DNA of 64,000 nt. It comes from Bacteroidota bacterium (GTDB taxonomy: Bacteria > Bacteroidota > Bacteroidia > 2-12-FULL-35-15). The notes under the pieces are model-generated. The model saw nothing but the letters and a program-made list of their open reading frames with translations. It was not told where the DNA came from and did no database searches. The position numbers and the translations under genes were made by a program. Position 1 is the stretch's first letter, and every line of letters starts with the position of its first letter. Of the stretch, positions 26,329 to 34,624 are shown one piece after another. The stretch lies in the NCBI GenBank assembly GCA_016707685.1, contig JADJHE010000004.1:62001-126000 (forward strand), read 5' to 3'.

Positions 26329-27594
26329 TTAATTTTCAACCGGCAACAACTTAATACTTACCGTTTCGATTCTAGTTTTAGAAACCATGCGTATTGTAAA
26401 CAAAAAATTATCAATTTTAATTTCTTCGTTTACCTCTGGAATGCTTTCATGATAATGCATCACAAGCCCTCCTATTGTTTCAAAATTTTCCAAAATAGGT
26501 AAATTCAAATTGTACTTATGGTTGATATAATCAGTTTCTAGACGAGCAGAAAAAACAAATTCATCTTCTCCCATCACTTTTTCAATCAATTCTTCCTTAT
26601 CATGTTCATTCTCTATTTCACTAAAAATCTTTTCCATAATATCCTCCATTGTAATCATTCCTGATGTTCCACCATATTCATCCACAACAATCGCAATACT
26701 CTTGTGTTGCTGAATAAAAACTGTTAATACTTCATTAGCCGCCATCGATTCGGGAACAATGCTCACTGGCAATAAAATACTCTTAATACTTTCAGGTTGC
26801 TTAAAAAGCTCTTTAGAATATACGTAACCGATAATATTGTCAATATTGTCTGAATAAATCAAAATTTTAGAAAGTCGAGTTTGAATAAATTTTTGTTTTA
26901 GCTCTTGAATAGAGCAATTAACATCCAAAGCAATAATTTCTGTTCTAGGAATCATACATTCCCTTGCCTTAATACTCGAAAAATCCAAGGCATTTTGGAA
27001 AATTTGGATTTCATGCTCCACCTCAGCTTTGCGTTCAACTGCTGCAGTTCCTTCCTTCACATAATTATCCAAGTCAATCATGGTGAATGCGGAGTTCTCC
27101 TTTTCTATTTTTACACGAAACACCTTTTTTAGAATAAATTCAGAAAGTCCGATTGTGACCATTACAAATGGGTAAAGTATTCCATAAACAATGGTTAGAG
27201 GGAAAGAGAAAAGGGTTAATGTTTTATTTGGATTAATGCGAAATAAATTTTTAGGCAGGTACTCCGCAGTAACAAGAATAAACATAGTAGATAAAAAAGT
27301 GGTAATTAACAAAACTGCAATTCTAGAAGTAACAAAATTGCCGATAATAGGTTGCAATTCTTCATCCATATAAATACCAAATATTACCAGCGCAATATTA
27401 TTGCCCAACAGCATTGTTCCTAAGTAACGAGAAGGATATTTGTTGAAATAAGATAAAATTTTAGCTGAAAAATTCCCTTGCTTGTTTTCAAGCTCAATTC
27501 TTAGTTTATTGGAAGTTATAAATGCAATTTCAAGCCCTGAAAAAAAGGCAGATGCAATGAGCGTTAAAAATATTATGACGACAGATGTTTCCAA
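26329..27594 (-). CDS. CNNM/CBS-domain (hemolysin C/CorC-type) membrane protein
   Basis: This 421-residue protein has the standard layout. An N-terminal CNNM transmembrane domain (about 1-170) contains ASAFFSGLEIAF. A CBS pair follows (RECMIPRTEIIALDV, then VVDEYGGTSGMITMEDIMEK), and a C-terminal CorC_HlyC domain sits at about 340-415. Relatives act in magnesium or cobalt transport; in gliding Bacteroidota the related GldE belongs to this family. The gene ends the coaX-lptC operon, 3 bases after the small membrane protein. In many relatives a SurA-like isomerase comes next; it is absent here. Confidence 0.85.
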   Translation of the reverse strand: METSVVIIFLTLIASAFFSGLEIAFITSNKLRIELENKQGNFSAKILSYFNKYPSRYLGTMLLGNNIALVIFGIYMDEELQPIIGNFVTSRIAVLLITTFLSTMFILVTAEYLPKNLFRINPNKTLTLFSFPLTIVYGILYPFVMVTIGLSEFILKKVFRVKIEKENSAFTMIDLDNYVKEGTAAVERKAEVEHEIQIFQNALDFSSIKARECMIPRTEIIALDVNCSIQELKQKFIQTRLSKILIYSDNIDNIIGYVYSKELFKQPESIKSILLPVSIVPESMAANEVLTVFIQQHKSIAIVVDEYGGTSGMITMEDIMEKIFSEIENEHDKEELIEKVMGEDEFVFSARLETDYINHKYNLNLPILENFETIGGLVMHYHESIPEVNEEIKIDNFLFTIRMVSKTRIETVSIKLLPVEN

Positions 27595-27597
27595 TTT

Positions 27598-27819
27598 TTA
27601 TTTTTTTTCTGAAATTGGTTTTGATTGTTGTTGAGCCGCTTCGTGTTTTTTACGTTGGCGCTTGCGAATAGAATACATTAAGCCGCATGCTAATGTAAAT
27701 ACAAGAAAATAGATTGCCCCTTCATTATCTTTTACAGTAATAAAATAGGCACACATCACAATACCAATTATACCCATTACTAACCATAGTATTTCGAGTA
27801 CTTTTAATGTTTTATTCAT
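27598..27819 (-). CDS. Small two-helix membrane protein of the lptC locus
   Basis: This 73-residue protein has two hydrophobic helices (about 8-28 and 36-54) and a basic, Gln-rich cytoplasmic tail (KRQRKKHEAAQQQSK). It overlaps the end of lptC by 8 bases and sits 3 bases before the CNNM gene, so it is firmly embedded in the operon. The position suggests an accessory membrane protein for envelope assembly. I have no named family. Confidence 0.7.
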   Translation of the reverse strand: MNKTLKVLEILWLVMGIIGIVMCAYFITVKDNEGAIYFLVFTLACGLMYSIRKRQRKKHEAAQQQSKPISEKK

Positions 27820-28417
27820 CTTTTTTTGTGTTAAATTCTTCGTCTTTAAGAGCGATTTGCCCTTTTACATTTGTAATTTCATATTCGGAAAAATCTTGAT
27901 TTGCTTTTAATCCATCACCCCAAATTACTTCATCTTTAGTGGATATTTTTACAAATTCATCTGTATATATTTCTTTTTTTGCAGCATCCCAAATCAAATG
28001 CTCTGTCTCTAGCTTATCTCCTTTTTCATTTATTACAACCACCTTGTTCTTTACTTCCATTTTGCTCATTTGATTTCCATTATCGAAACCAATTCCATAG
28101 TTAGCTGTTAGTTTTGTTTGCTGCTTCCTTTTTTCATTAAAAAATAAAACCTCTAGTCCTTTAGGCAATTCCATGTATGCTTTTTTCCCACCATACCTAT
28201 TCAACTCAGGAGCTGTCAGTTTTGCGCGTAGTCGAGCAGAATCACTGTACATGATTTCTACATTCTTTCCCGATTCAACAGGTAATAATTGCTGAATTGA
28301 AGCTGTTACAGAATTCACCTTGGCGATATCGTTTTCACACGAATATAACAATGCTAAAAGCATTGAACAAATAAGTATAGAACTAATGGAGCTTATTTTA
28401 ATAATAGACATTATCAA
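27812..28417 (-). CDS. lptC: LPS export protein LptC
   Basis: LptC bridges the inner-membrane Lpt transporter to LptA and hands on lipopolysaccharide. The 201-residue protein has an N-terminal anchor that also looks like a lipoprotein signal (LLYSC, near residue 27). It then has the beta-jellyroll LptC pattern: MYSDSARLRAKLTAPEL, LTANYGIGFDNG and the late TKDEVIWGDGL. Either ATG (first or third residue) is possible. It lies within the coaX operon, 8 bases after the barrel gene, an arrangement I recall as common in Bacteroidota. Confidence 0.85.
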   Translation of the reverse strand: MIMSIIKISSISSILICSMLLALLYSCENDIAKVNSVTASIQQLLPVESGKNVEIMYSDSARLRAKLTAPELNRYGGKKAYMELPKGLEVLFFNEKRKQQTKLTANYGIGFDNGNQMSKMEVKNKVVVINEKGDKLETEHLIWDAAKKEIYTDEFVKISTKDEVIWGDGLKANQDFSEYEITNVKGQIALKDEEFNTKKDE

Positions 28418-28425
28418 ACTATAAA

Positions 28426-29919
28426 TTAATCAAATTTAGGCTTAACAAACCAACGGTCGTTCATTGTAAATCCAATTGTTGCTCTAAAAAACTGCTCCTT
28501 AATTAAACCATTCGAAATAGTTCCTCTTTGTCCAAACTCAACACCGATATTTACCATTGAAAAGTTTTGCAACAAGAAATTTCGTCCAACAGGCAAACCT
28601 ACACCGGCACTCACAGCATACTCAACAAGCGGAGTACTCTTTAACTCAATAGCAGATTGGTTATATCTAACACCAGCACGATACAAAACTCTTTTATGAT
28701 AATTATTTAGTCCAGTAGCTTTAGCATTGGGTACAAATTGAACACCTAATGCAACACGCATACTATTTTTCAAACCTTGTGTTTGATTAAATGCTTTGTA
28801 TGAACTCCAGTTTTGAATTGCATAATCTGCAGCAACTAACCATCTATCACCTTTTTTAAATGCTAAGCCAAAACCAAATGATAATGGAAATGTAATTTCT
28901 CCATTTACATCTTGAACATTAACAACTGTATCTTTTACAACTTCATAGCCACTAGAACTATTAAAATACGTGTATGATAGGCTATCTATTTTAGCGCTTA
29001 AATTCGACTGAGTTGCAAATGTAGCACCCCACATAATTTTCACTTTTTCTTTTAAAACTCTACCTTTTATAGAATCAATAACAAAAGCATGTTGTACTCC
29101 ATAATCTAAATAAAAATCATTTATACGTTTTATTGTTGCTGTTTTTGTATTGAATGCAAATGTGCTACCTGGGAAAATAGTGCGACCAGAGTTTTCAATA
29201 CTACCAAACAAATAAGAAGCATTAAAGCCGATAGACAATGCTTGCCACGATTTTTTCCTTTTGTAAATAGCTGTAGCTTTTCTGATATCTGCAATATATT
29301 CCTCTGGAGTTTTAGTTGTTAAATCGGGCTTACGCTTAGAAGTTAATTCTTTATACTTCTTAGATTGAGTAAACATACGAGGTAAACCATACAAAGGTTT
29401 TATTCCATTTCCAAAATATGCTTGATTAACACCACCTGTTCCTTCATATAAAAAATCAACTGTTCCAACATTTGTAATACTCTGCTGATCCGACACTTTA
29501 TAACCAACACTACTGTATGGAATCAAACCAATGCTACCGCCCCACCACTTTTTGAAAGGGAAAGCGATTGAAATATAACCTAATGATGCACTATGTGAAA
29601 CTGACTTTGCAGTTGAATTTTGTAATTGTAACCTCGAATAATTAAGTCCTAAATCTACTGTCGTCAGTCGAAGACTAGAATAAGATGCTGGATTTCCTGT
29701 ATTAATAAAAAACATTGGCAATGAATCGTTTTGCATTGCAATATGTGTTCCTGCCATGGCAAAACCTTGTGCAAACCCCTTACCATTTAAATCTCCAATA
29801 CCGTATCGTGAATAGGGTGACGAAGTTGCTGTTTGTGCATTACCAACGTAAGCAATATTACAAAGTACCCAAATTGCAACAACAACAGCTTTTAATTTAC
29901 GCTCCAAAAAAATTCTCAT
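28426..29919 (-). CDS. Outer membrane beta-barrel protein of the coaX-lptC locus
   Basis: This 497-residue protein has a signal peptide ending GNAQ. It then has SPYSRYGIGDLNGKGFAQGF and NTGNPASYSSLRLTTVDLG, the N-terminal signature of a FadL/PorV-like Bacteroidota barrel family. Amphipathic strands continue to the C-terminus (WFVKPKFD). It lies 10 bases after coaX and 8 bases before lptC. The gene order suggests a role in outer-membrane or lipid traffic, but the substrate is unknown. The frame is intact. Confidence 0.75.
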   Translation of the reverse strand: MRIFLERKLKAVVVAIWVLCNIAYVGNAQTATSSPYSRYGIGDLNGKGFAQGFAMAGTHIAMQNDSLPMFFINTGNPASYSSLRLTTVDLGLNYSRLQLQNSTAKSVSHSASLGYISIAFPFKKWWGGSIGLIPYSSVGYKVSDQQSITNVGTVDFLYEGTGGVNQAYFGNGIKPLYGLPRMFTQSKKYKELTSKRKPDLTTKTPEEYIADIRKATAIYKRKKSWQALSIGFNASYLFGSIENSGRTIFPGSTFAFNTKTATIKRINDFYLDYGVQHAFVIDSIKGRVLKEKVKIMWGATFATQSNLSAKIDSLSYTYFNSSSGYEVVKDTVVNVQDVNGEITFPLSFGFGLAFKKGDRWLVAADYAIQNWSSYKAFNQTQGLKNSMRVALGVQFVPNAKATGLNNYHKRVLYRAGVRYNQSAIELKSTPLVEYAVSAGVGLPVGRNFLLQNFSMVNIGVEFGQRGTISNGLIKEQFFRATIGFTMNDRWFVKPKFD

Positions 29920-29929
29920 ACTTTATATG

Positions 29930-30664
29930 TTATGCTTCTTTTATATTATAGTTTAAAATTCTATTTAATCCTTTTAAAATTAAATAGGAATCTGCAAAGA
30001 TGCTGTTTTTTAGCCGTTTCTCAAAAAAATTAACATCGCCACCTGTAATCAGTAATTTTAAATTAGGTGATATTAATTTATATTCATCAATAAACCCTTT
30101 CACTTCAGCAATAGCCCCCATTTCAACACCTGACAAAATACTCCCTTTTGTATCAACACCAATTAATGAATCAAAATTCAGATCAACTTCTACTAACGGT
30201 AATCTAGAAGTAAAAGTATTTAATGCCTTGAACCGCATTTGTAGACCAGGAGAAATTGCGCCACCTATGTATTCTTTGTTTTCATTCACAAAATTATACT
30301 TAATACATGTTCCTGCATCTATAATGAGTATATCCTGCCCAGGAAACAAAAATTCACCACCAACAGCAGCAGCAAGTCGATCACTACCAAGCGTACTTAT
30401 TGTTTTATATAGATTTTTAATTGGCAATGGTGTTTCAGAAGTAAAAACAAGAACATTCACTTTTTTAGCCAATTCATCAATAAATGCATCAATATCATCA
30501 ACAACTGATGCAACAATACAATTTTTGATAGGTTGGTTATTTTTAAATAAAGCACTCTCCAACACTTCTCGATAATCCTTAAATACAAGGAACTCTAAAA
30601 GTTGGTCCTTTTGAAATAGTGCAGCCTTTATTCTTGTATTTCCAATGTCTATAACTAATTGCAT
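29930..30664 (-). CDS. coaX: Type III pantothenate kinase
   Basis: CoaX phosphorylates pantothenate, the first step to coenzyme A. The 244-residue protein has the ASKHA-fold phosphate-1 motif DIGNTRIKAALF at the N-terminus. It also has STLGSDRLAAAVGG, then DAGTCIKYNFV and GGAISPGLQMR. It heads the minus-strand operon coaX, barrel, lptC, small membrane protein, CNNM. A TAGTTTTG -7 box at 30669-30676 ends only 4 bases before the ATG, so the transcript is probably leaderless. Confidence 0.93.
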   Translation of the reverse strand: MQLVIDIGNTRIKAALFQKDQLLEFLVFKDYREVLESALFKNNQPIKNCIVASVVDDIDAFIDELAKKVNVLVFTSETPLPIKNLYKTISTLGSDRLAAAVGGEFLFPGQDILIIDAGTCIKYNFVNENKEYIGGAISPGLQMRFKALNTFTSRLPLVEVDLNFDSLIGVDTKGSILSGVEMGAIAEVKGFIDEYKLISPNLKLLITGGDVNFFEKRLKNSIFADSYLILKGLNRILNYNIKEA

Positions 30665-30668
30665 ATCA

Positions 30669-30676
30669 CAAAACTA
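30669..30676 (-). promoter_or_regulatory. coaX -7 box, leaderless arrangement
   Basis: The minus strand reads TAGTTTTG, matching TAnnTTTG. Only 4 bases separate it from the coaX ATG, so the transcription start would fall at or next to the start codon. Confidence 0.5.
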
Positions 30677-30707
30677 CGAAATAACGCAATGAAGAACGAA
30701 AATTATT

Positions 30708-30737
30708 TTTGTGATTATAAAAAATTTTATACATTTG
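30708..30737 (+). promoter_or_regulatory. tRNA-Phe promoter
   Basis: TTTG at 30708-30711 and TACATTTG at 30730-30737 are 18 bases apart. The same TACATTTGCA core occurs before tRNA-Glu. Confidence 0.65.
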
Positions 30738-30756
30738 CATCCCGATTAAATGAGCT

Positions 30757-30829
30757 GGTACCTTAGCTCAGATGGTAGAGCAAAGGACTGAAAATCCTTG
30801 TGTCCGCGGTTCGATCCCGCGAGGTACCA
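30757..30829 (+). tRNA. tRNA-Phe (anticodon GAA)
   Basis: A 73-base cloverleaf fits. The acceptor is GGTACCT/AGGTACC, the D arm GCTC/GAGC and the anticodon stem AAGGA/TCCTT with GAA in the loop. The T arm is CGCGG/CCGCG around TTCGATC. CCA is not encoded. It stands alone and is followed at once by a long hairpin terminator. Confidence 0.97.
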
Positions 30830-30835
30830 CAGCCA

Positions 30836-30874
30836 AAACGACAAAACCCTTGATAATCAAGGGTTTTGTCGTTT
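30836..30874 (+). terminator. Long perfect hairpin after tRNA-Phe
   Basis: An 18-bp perfect stem (30836-30853 with 30857-30874, core CAAAACCCTTGA) closes a TAA loop. The weak T-run may limit intrinsic termination, so it could instead help 3' processing of the tRNA. Confidence 0.75.
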
Positions 30875-30943
30875 ATAAAAAAGGCTCAATGGTCGGATAA
30901 TCATTTTTTTTAAAGAAAAAATAGACTTTATTAAAAAAAGACG

Positions 30944-31117
30944 TATATTTGTGCTCTTCATTAGAAGATTGTATCTCAATCAGTTTATAGTTTCCTCTAT
31001 CAATTCGGTCTATTTTACATTTTTCTCTTTAAAGAAACTGAGGTCATTCACGTGATTTCAAAAAACTAAAAATTAATAACCCGTTCCGTAAACGCGGAAC
31101 AACAAACAAAAACAACA
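30944..31117 (+). promoter_or_regulatory. Cold-shock gene promoter and long 5' leader
   Basis: TATATTTG at 30944-30951 is a good -7 box. Some 160 bases of untranslated leader then separate it from the cold-shock ATG. Near its end GTTCCG pairs with CGGAAC (31083-31100). Long leaders are typical of csp mRNAs, whose structure changes with temperature. Thermosensing here is inference. I see no other gene in this stretch. Confidence 0.55.
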
Positions 31118-31309
31118 ATGAAAAAAGGAACAGTAAAATTTTTTAACGAAGCTAAAGGTTTCGGATTTATTAAAGAAGACAATGGACAAGAAATTTTTGT
31201 TCATGCATCAGGTTTAAAAGAAGATATCCGCGAAAATGACGTAGTATCATACGATGTGCAAGAAGGCAAAAAAGGCTTAAATGCAGTTAATGTACAACGC
31301 GTTGACTAA
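31118..31309 (+). CDS. Cold-shock domain protein
   Basis: This 63-residue CspA-type protein binds single-stranded RNA and DNA as a chaperone. RNP1 (KGFGFI, residues 13-18) and RNP2 (IFVHAS, 26-31) are intact, and the N-terminal MKKGTVKFFNEAKG is canonical. It is monocistronic, with a long leader and an intrinsic terminator at 31321-31348. Cold induction is likely but not shown by sequence alone. Confidence 0.95.
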   Translation: MKKGTVKFFNEAKGFGFIKEDNGQEIFVHASGLKEDIRENDVVSYDVQEGKKGLNAVNVQRVD

Positions 31310-31320
31310 ATAAATCAAAA

Positions 31321-31348
31321 AAGCAAATCAAAACGATTTGCTTTTTTT
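31321..31348 (+). terminator. Cold-shock gene terminator
   Basis: AAGCAAATC pairs with GATTTGCTT across a 5-base loop, followed by seven T residues. Confidence 0.85.
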
Positions 31349-31398
31349 ACATACAAAAAACAGAGATTATGCTTTGTTTCAAGTATTTAAGTTCAAAA

Positions 31399-31425
31399 AG
31401 CTCCTAAATTTTAGGGGCTTTTTTT
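31399..31425 (+). terminator. Second terminator before the histidine kinase
   Basis: AGCTCCTAA pairs with TTAGGGGCT, including one T.G pair, with an A-run before and a T-run after. It insulates the kinase gene from the cold-shock unit. Confidence 0.75.
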
Positions 31426-31427
31426 AT

Positions 31428-31435
31428 TACCTTTG
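31428..31435 (+). promoter_or_regulatory. Histidine kinase -7 box, leaderless arrangement
   Basis: TACCTTTG matches TAnnTTTG and ends 5 bases before the ATG at 31441, implying a leaderless or nearly leaderless mRNA. Confidence 0.5.
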
Positions 31436-31440
31436 CTTTA

Positions 31441-32421
31441 ATGAATACCCCCAACAAAAAGTCAAGGCCACTTTTTATTTTCTACATCCTTGTAGCCTAC
31501 ATTGTTGTGCAATTTTCGTGGTGGATGTTTTCCATGTTCCAATTAAACAATGAAATTTCGCAACTAAAAACTGAAGTTAATCTATTAAAAGAAGAATCTG
31601 CAGCTGAAATTATTGCGAAAGGCAATGAAATAAATGAAAAACTTCACAAACGCTGGGTAATGATTTCGGGGGAAGGCGCTTTTTTTATTGGATTACTACT
31701 ACTTGGTATCTACCAAGTTCGTAAAACATTCAAAAAAGAGAATGAGTTAGCAAATCAGCAAAAAAACTTTTTACTCTCAGTTACACATGAATTAAAATCG
31801 CCAATTGCATCTGCAAAATTACAATTGCAAACACTTGAAAAAGAGAGCTTAAGTCGAGACAAACAGCTAGAGATCATTAGTAATGCAATAAGTGATACCG
31901 AACGTTTAAATACACTCGTAGAAAACATTTTACTTGCAGCAAAAATCGATAATAGTGTATTTTCTATCAATACTGAAAATTGCAATCTATCAGAATATTT
32001 AACTGAAAACTTAACCAAAACAATAAAGTCGTTTAATTATAAACAAAAAATAGTTTTGGATTTAGATTCTGAGATTTTTATGTTAATCGACAAAACGAGC
32101 TTCCCTTCCATCATTCTTAATTTATTTGAAAATGCGGTAAAGTATTCTCCTGCAGAATCAACTATTACAATTGGATTAAAAAAACTTAATTCCAAAATTA
32201 TTTTAAGTGTAAAAGACGAAGGCATTGGAATTTCAGATGAAGAAAAAAATTCAATTTTTCAAAAATTTTATCGAATCGGTAGCGAAGAAACCAGAAAAAC
32301 AAAAGGTACAGGATTAGGATTGTACATTGTAAATCATATTGTAACGCAGCACAAAGGAACTATAACCGTAAAAAACAATACTCCAAGAGGAAGTATTTTT
32401 GAAATAACATTTAACAATTAA
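31441..32421 (+). CDS. Sensor histidine kinase, HisKA/HATPase type
   Basis: This 326-residue kinase has two membrane helices (about 10-33 and 74-92) flanking a short periplasmic loop of about 40 residues, which leaves little room for a ligand domain. The phospho-acceptor is His116 in THELKSP. The catalytic domain shows NLFENAVKYSP (N box), DEGIGIS (G1) and GTGLGLYIV (G2). No response regulator is adjacent, since gpmI follows 4 bases later, so it is an orphan by position. The signal is unknown, and the tight link to gpmI may be only transcriptional. Confidence 0.88.
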   Translation: MNTPNKKSRPLFIFYILVAYIVVQFSWWMFSMFQLNNEISQLKTEVNLLKEESAAEIIAKGNEINEKLHKRWVMISGEGAFFIGLLLLGIYQVRKTFKKENELANQQKNFLLSVTHELKSPIASAKLQLQTLEKESLSRDKQLEIISNAISDTERLNTLVENILLAAKIDNSVFSINTENCNLSEYLTENLTKTIKSFNYKQKIVLDLDSEIFMLIDKTSFPSIILNLFENAVKYSPAESTITIGLKKLNSKIILSVKDEGIGISDEEKNSIFQKFYRIGSEETRKTKGTGLGLYIVNHIVTQHKGTITVKNNTPRGSIFEITFNN

Positions 32422-32425
32422 TTTT

Positions 32426-33943
32426 ATGTCAAAAAAAGTAGCATTATTAATCCTTGATGGATGGGGCTTAGGAGATGGATCAAAATCGGATGCAATTGCA
32501 ACTGCCAATACACCCTTCATTGATAGTTTATACAAAAAATATCCTCATTCTACCTTACATACCTCTGGTCAAAAAGTAGGTTTGCCAGATGGGCAAATGG
32601 GAAATAGTGAAGTTGGGCATTTGAATATTGGAGCAGGGCGAATTGTATATCAAGATTTAGAACTAATCAATAAAGCAATTCGCGAAAAAACAATTGATTC
32701 GAATCAAACACTAGTTGCTGCATTTGATTATGCAAAAAAGAACAGTAAAGCAATTCATTTGATTGGACTTGTATCCGAAGGTGGTGTCCATTCATCACAA
32801 GAACATTTGCATTATCTATGCGATATGGCAAAAAATGCAGGGCTTTCAAATGTGTATATCCATGCCTTTACAGATGGTAGAGATACCGATCCGAAAAGTG
32901 GATTGGGCTATTTAACAAATTTAGAAAATCACCTAAAAAAATCAGCAGGTAAAATTGCAAGTGTAATTGGGCGCTATTATGCAATGGATAGAGATAAGCG
33001 ATGGGAACGTGTTAAACTCGCTTATGATTTATTGGTGAAAGGAGAAGGCAAAAAAACACAAAATATACTTAAGTCAATTGAAGAATCGTATGCCGAAAAT
33101 GTAACGGATGAGTTTATTAAACCTATTATACAAACCGACATCAATGGAAATCCAATTGCGACCATCAACAATGACGATGTTGTTATTTGCTTTAATTTCA
33201 GAACTGACCGATGCAGAGAAATTACAGAAGTGTTAACACAAAAAAATATGCCTGAAAATGGCATGAACACACTTCCATTATACTATGTAACAATGACCAA
33301 TTACGATGATACATTTAAAAATGTACACATTGTATATGATAAAGACAACTTAGTAATGACATTGGGCGAGGTTTTAGAAAAAGCAAATAAAACTCAAATT
33401 AGAATTGCTGAAACAGAAAAATACCCTCATGTAACATTTTTCTTTTCTGGAGGTCGTGAAAAAGAATTTGTTGGCGAAAAACGAATAATGGCACCTTCAC
33501 CAAAAGTTGCAACTTACGACTTGCAACCAGAAATGAGTGCCGTAGAATTAACAAATGCTATTTTACCAGAAATTGAAAAATCGAGTGCTGATTTTATCTG
33601 TTTAAATTTTGCTAATGCCGATATGGTTGGGCATACAGGCGTATACGATGCTGTCATTAAAGCTGTTGAAACTGTTGATAAATGCGCGCAACGTGTAGTA
33701 GAAGCTGGTATAAAAAATGGGTATTCATTTATAATTATTGCCGATCATGGCAACTCCGATTATATGATAAACCCTGATGGATCACCGAATACAGCTCACA
33801 CAACAAATCCTGTACCTTGTATTCTGATTGACAAGGATTATGCAAAAATTAATGATGGAAAGTTAGCGGATATTGCACCAACTATTTTAACGCTATTAGG
33901 AATAGATATTCCGAAAGAAATGAACGGAAAAGTTCTAATTTAA
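32426..33943 (+). CDS. gpmI: 2,3-bisphosphoglycerate-independent phosphoglycerate mutase
   Basis: GpmI interconverts 3- and 2-phosphoglycerate in glycolysis using two Mn ions. The 505-residue protein is full length. The catalytic Ser61 lies in MGNSEVGHLNIGAGR, the first metal Asp in LILDGWGLG, and the late metal sites in NFANADMVGHTG and IIADHGNSD with AHTTNPVP. The frame is intact. It probably shares a transcript with the upstream kinase and the PH-domain gene 5 bases downstream. Confidence 0.96.
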   Translation: MSKKVALLILDGWGLGDGSKSDAIATANTPFIDSLYKKYPHSTLHTSGQKVGLPDGQMGNSEVGHLNIGAGRIVYQDLELINKAIREKTIDSNQTLVAAFDYAKKNSKAIHLIGLVSEGGVHSSQEHLHYLCDMAKNAGLSNVYIHAFTDGRDTDPKSGLGYLTNLENHLKKSAGKIASVIGRYYAMDRDKRWERVKLAYDLLVKGEGKKTQNILKSIEESYAENVTDEFIKPIIQTDINGNPIATINNDDVVICFNFRTDRCREITEVLTQKNMPENGMNTLPLYYVTMTNYDDTFKNVHIVYDKDNLVMTLGEVLEKANKTQIRIAETEKYPHVTFFFSGGREKEFVGEKRIMAPSPKVATYDLQPEMSAVELTNAILPEIEKSSADFICLNFANADMVGHTGVYDAVIKAVETVDKCAQRVVEAGIKNGYSFIIIADHGNSDYMINPDGSPNTAHTTNPVPCILIDKDYAKINDGKLADIAPTILTLLGIDIPKEMNGKVLI

Positions 33944-33948
33944 ATTAA

Positions 33949-34488
33949 ATGGAAAACAACAACGCTATTATCCGAAAAGCTGTTTTTAACCCAAAAGTTA
34001 AAACATATATTTTTTTAATCGCCCTATTTTATCTCTTCGCAAGTGTAATAGGAGTTATTCTAATTCCCTTCTGGATTTTTGGCTTGGGGCAATGGACATC
34101 TGGGAAATTTTTCAACACTTTAAAATGTGAGCTATCTGAGAAACATTTATACTTTTCGAAAGGAATTGTATTACATATTGAGAAAACGATTCCCCTTGAA
34201 AACATTCAAGATATTTCGTTCTGGGGTGGTCCTATTTTACGCTCGATGGGATTAACCTTTATCAAAATTGAAACTGCTGGCGGTGGTGGTTCACATGGAA
34301 GCAACATGATGAGTATACCTGGAGTAGAAGCTGCAGAAGAGTTCAAGAACTTAATTCTGATTCAGCGAGAAAAAGTAATAAAAGCAAAAAACAACTCCTC
34401 TTCTTCTGCAACACTTTCTGAATCACAACTGCTGCTTGACATTAAACAGGAACTGATTCAAATTAAAAACATTTTAAATACCAAATGA
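33949..34488 (+). CDS. Bacterial PH-domain (YdbS/YdbT-like) membrane protein
   Basis: This 179-residue protein has a membrane segment at about 20-50 (IFLIALFYLFASVIGVILI). It is followed by a bPH2-type pleckstrin-homology-like domain with LSEKHLYFSKGIV, KTIPLENIQDIS and a Gly-rich turn (AGGGGSHGSN). A helical tail (LLDIKQELIQIKNIL) ends the protein. The role of these domains in bacteria is poorly known. It closes the kinase-gpmI transcription unit. Confidence 0.7.
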   Translation: MENNNAIIRKAVFNPKVKTYIFLIALFYLFASVIGVILIPFWIFGLGQWTSGKFFNTLKCELSEKHLYFSKGIVLHIEKTIPLENIQDISFWGGPILRSMGLTFIKIETAGGGGSHGSNMMSIPGVEAAEEFKNLILIQREKVIKAKNNSSSSATLSESQLLLDIKQELIQIKNILNTK

Positions 34489-34553
34489 TTTTTTAATTTT
34501 TTTCGTACTATTACCATAAATCAAAATACCCTATTTTAGTAGAAATTAATGGA

Positions 34554-34584
34554 GGCAACCATTTATAACCTTTTACGTCTTTCC
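34554..34584 (+). promoter_or_regulatory. Candidate ECF-sigma promoter before the sigma gene
   Basis: GGCAACC at 34554-34560 and TACGTCTTTCC at 34574-34584 are 13 bases apart. The pair looks like ECF -35 (AACC) and -10 (CGTCTT) elements, placed 40 bases before the sigma ATG. The same pair recurs at 35881-35909, the basis for proposing autoregulation. Confidence 0.55.
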
Positions 34585-34624
34585 TGCGTAGAAGAGAAGT
34601 GTTTTGCCACAGAACGCTGTATTT

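Noticed and set aside
30937..30945. Third copy of the ECF box (TACGTCTT on the minus strand)
   Set aside because: No GGCAACC lies at the right distance and no minus-strand gene follows; it is a chance match.
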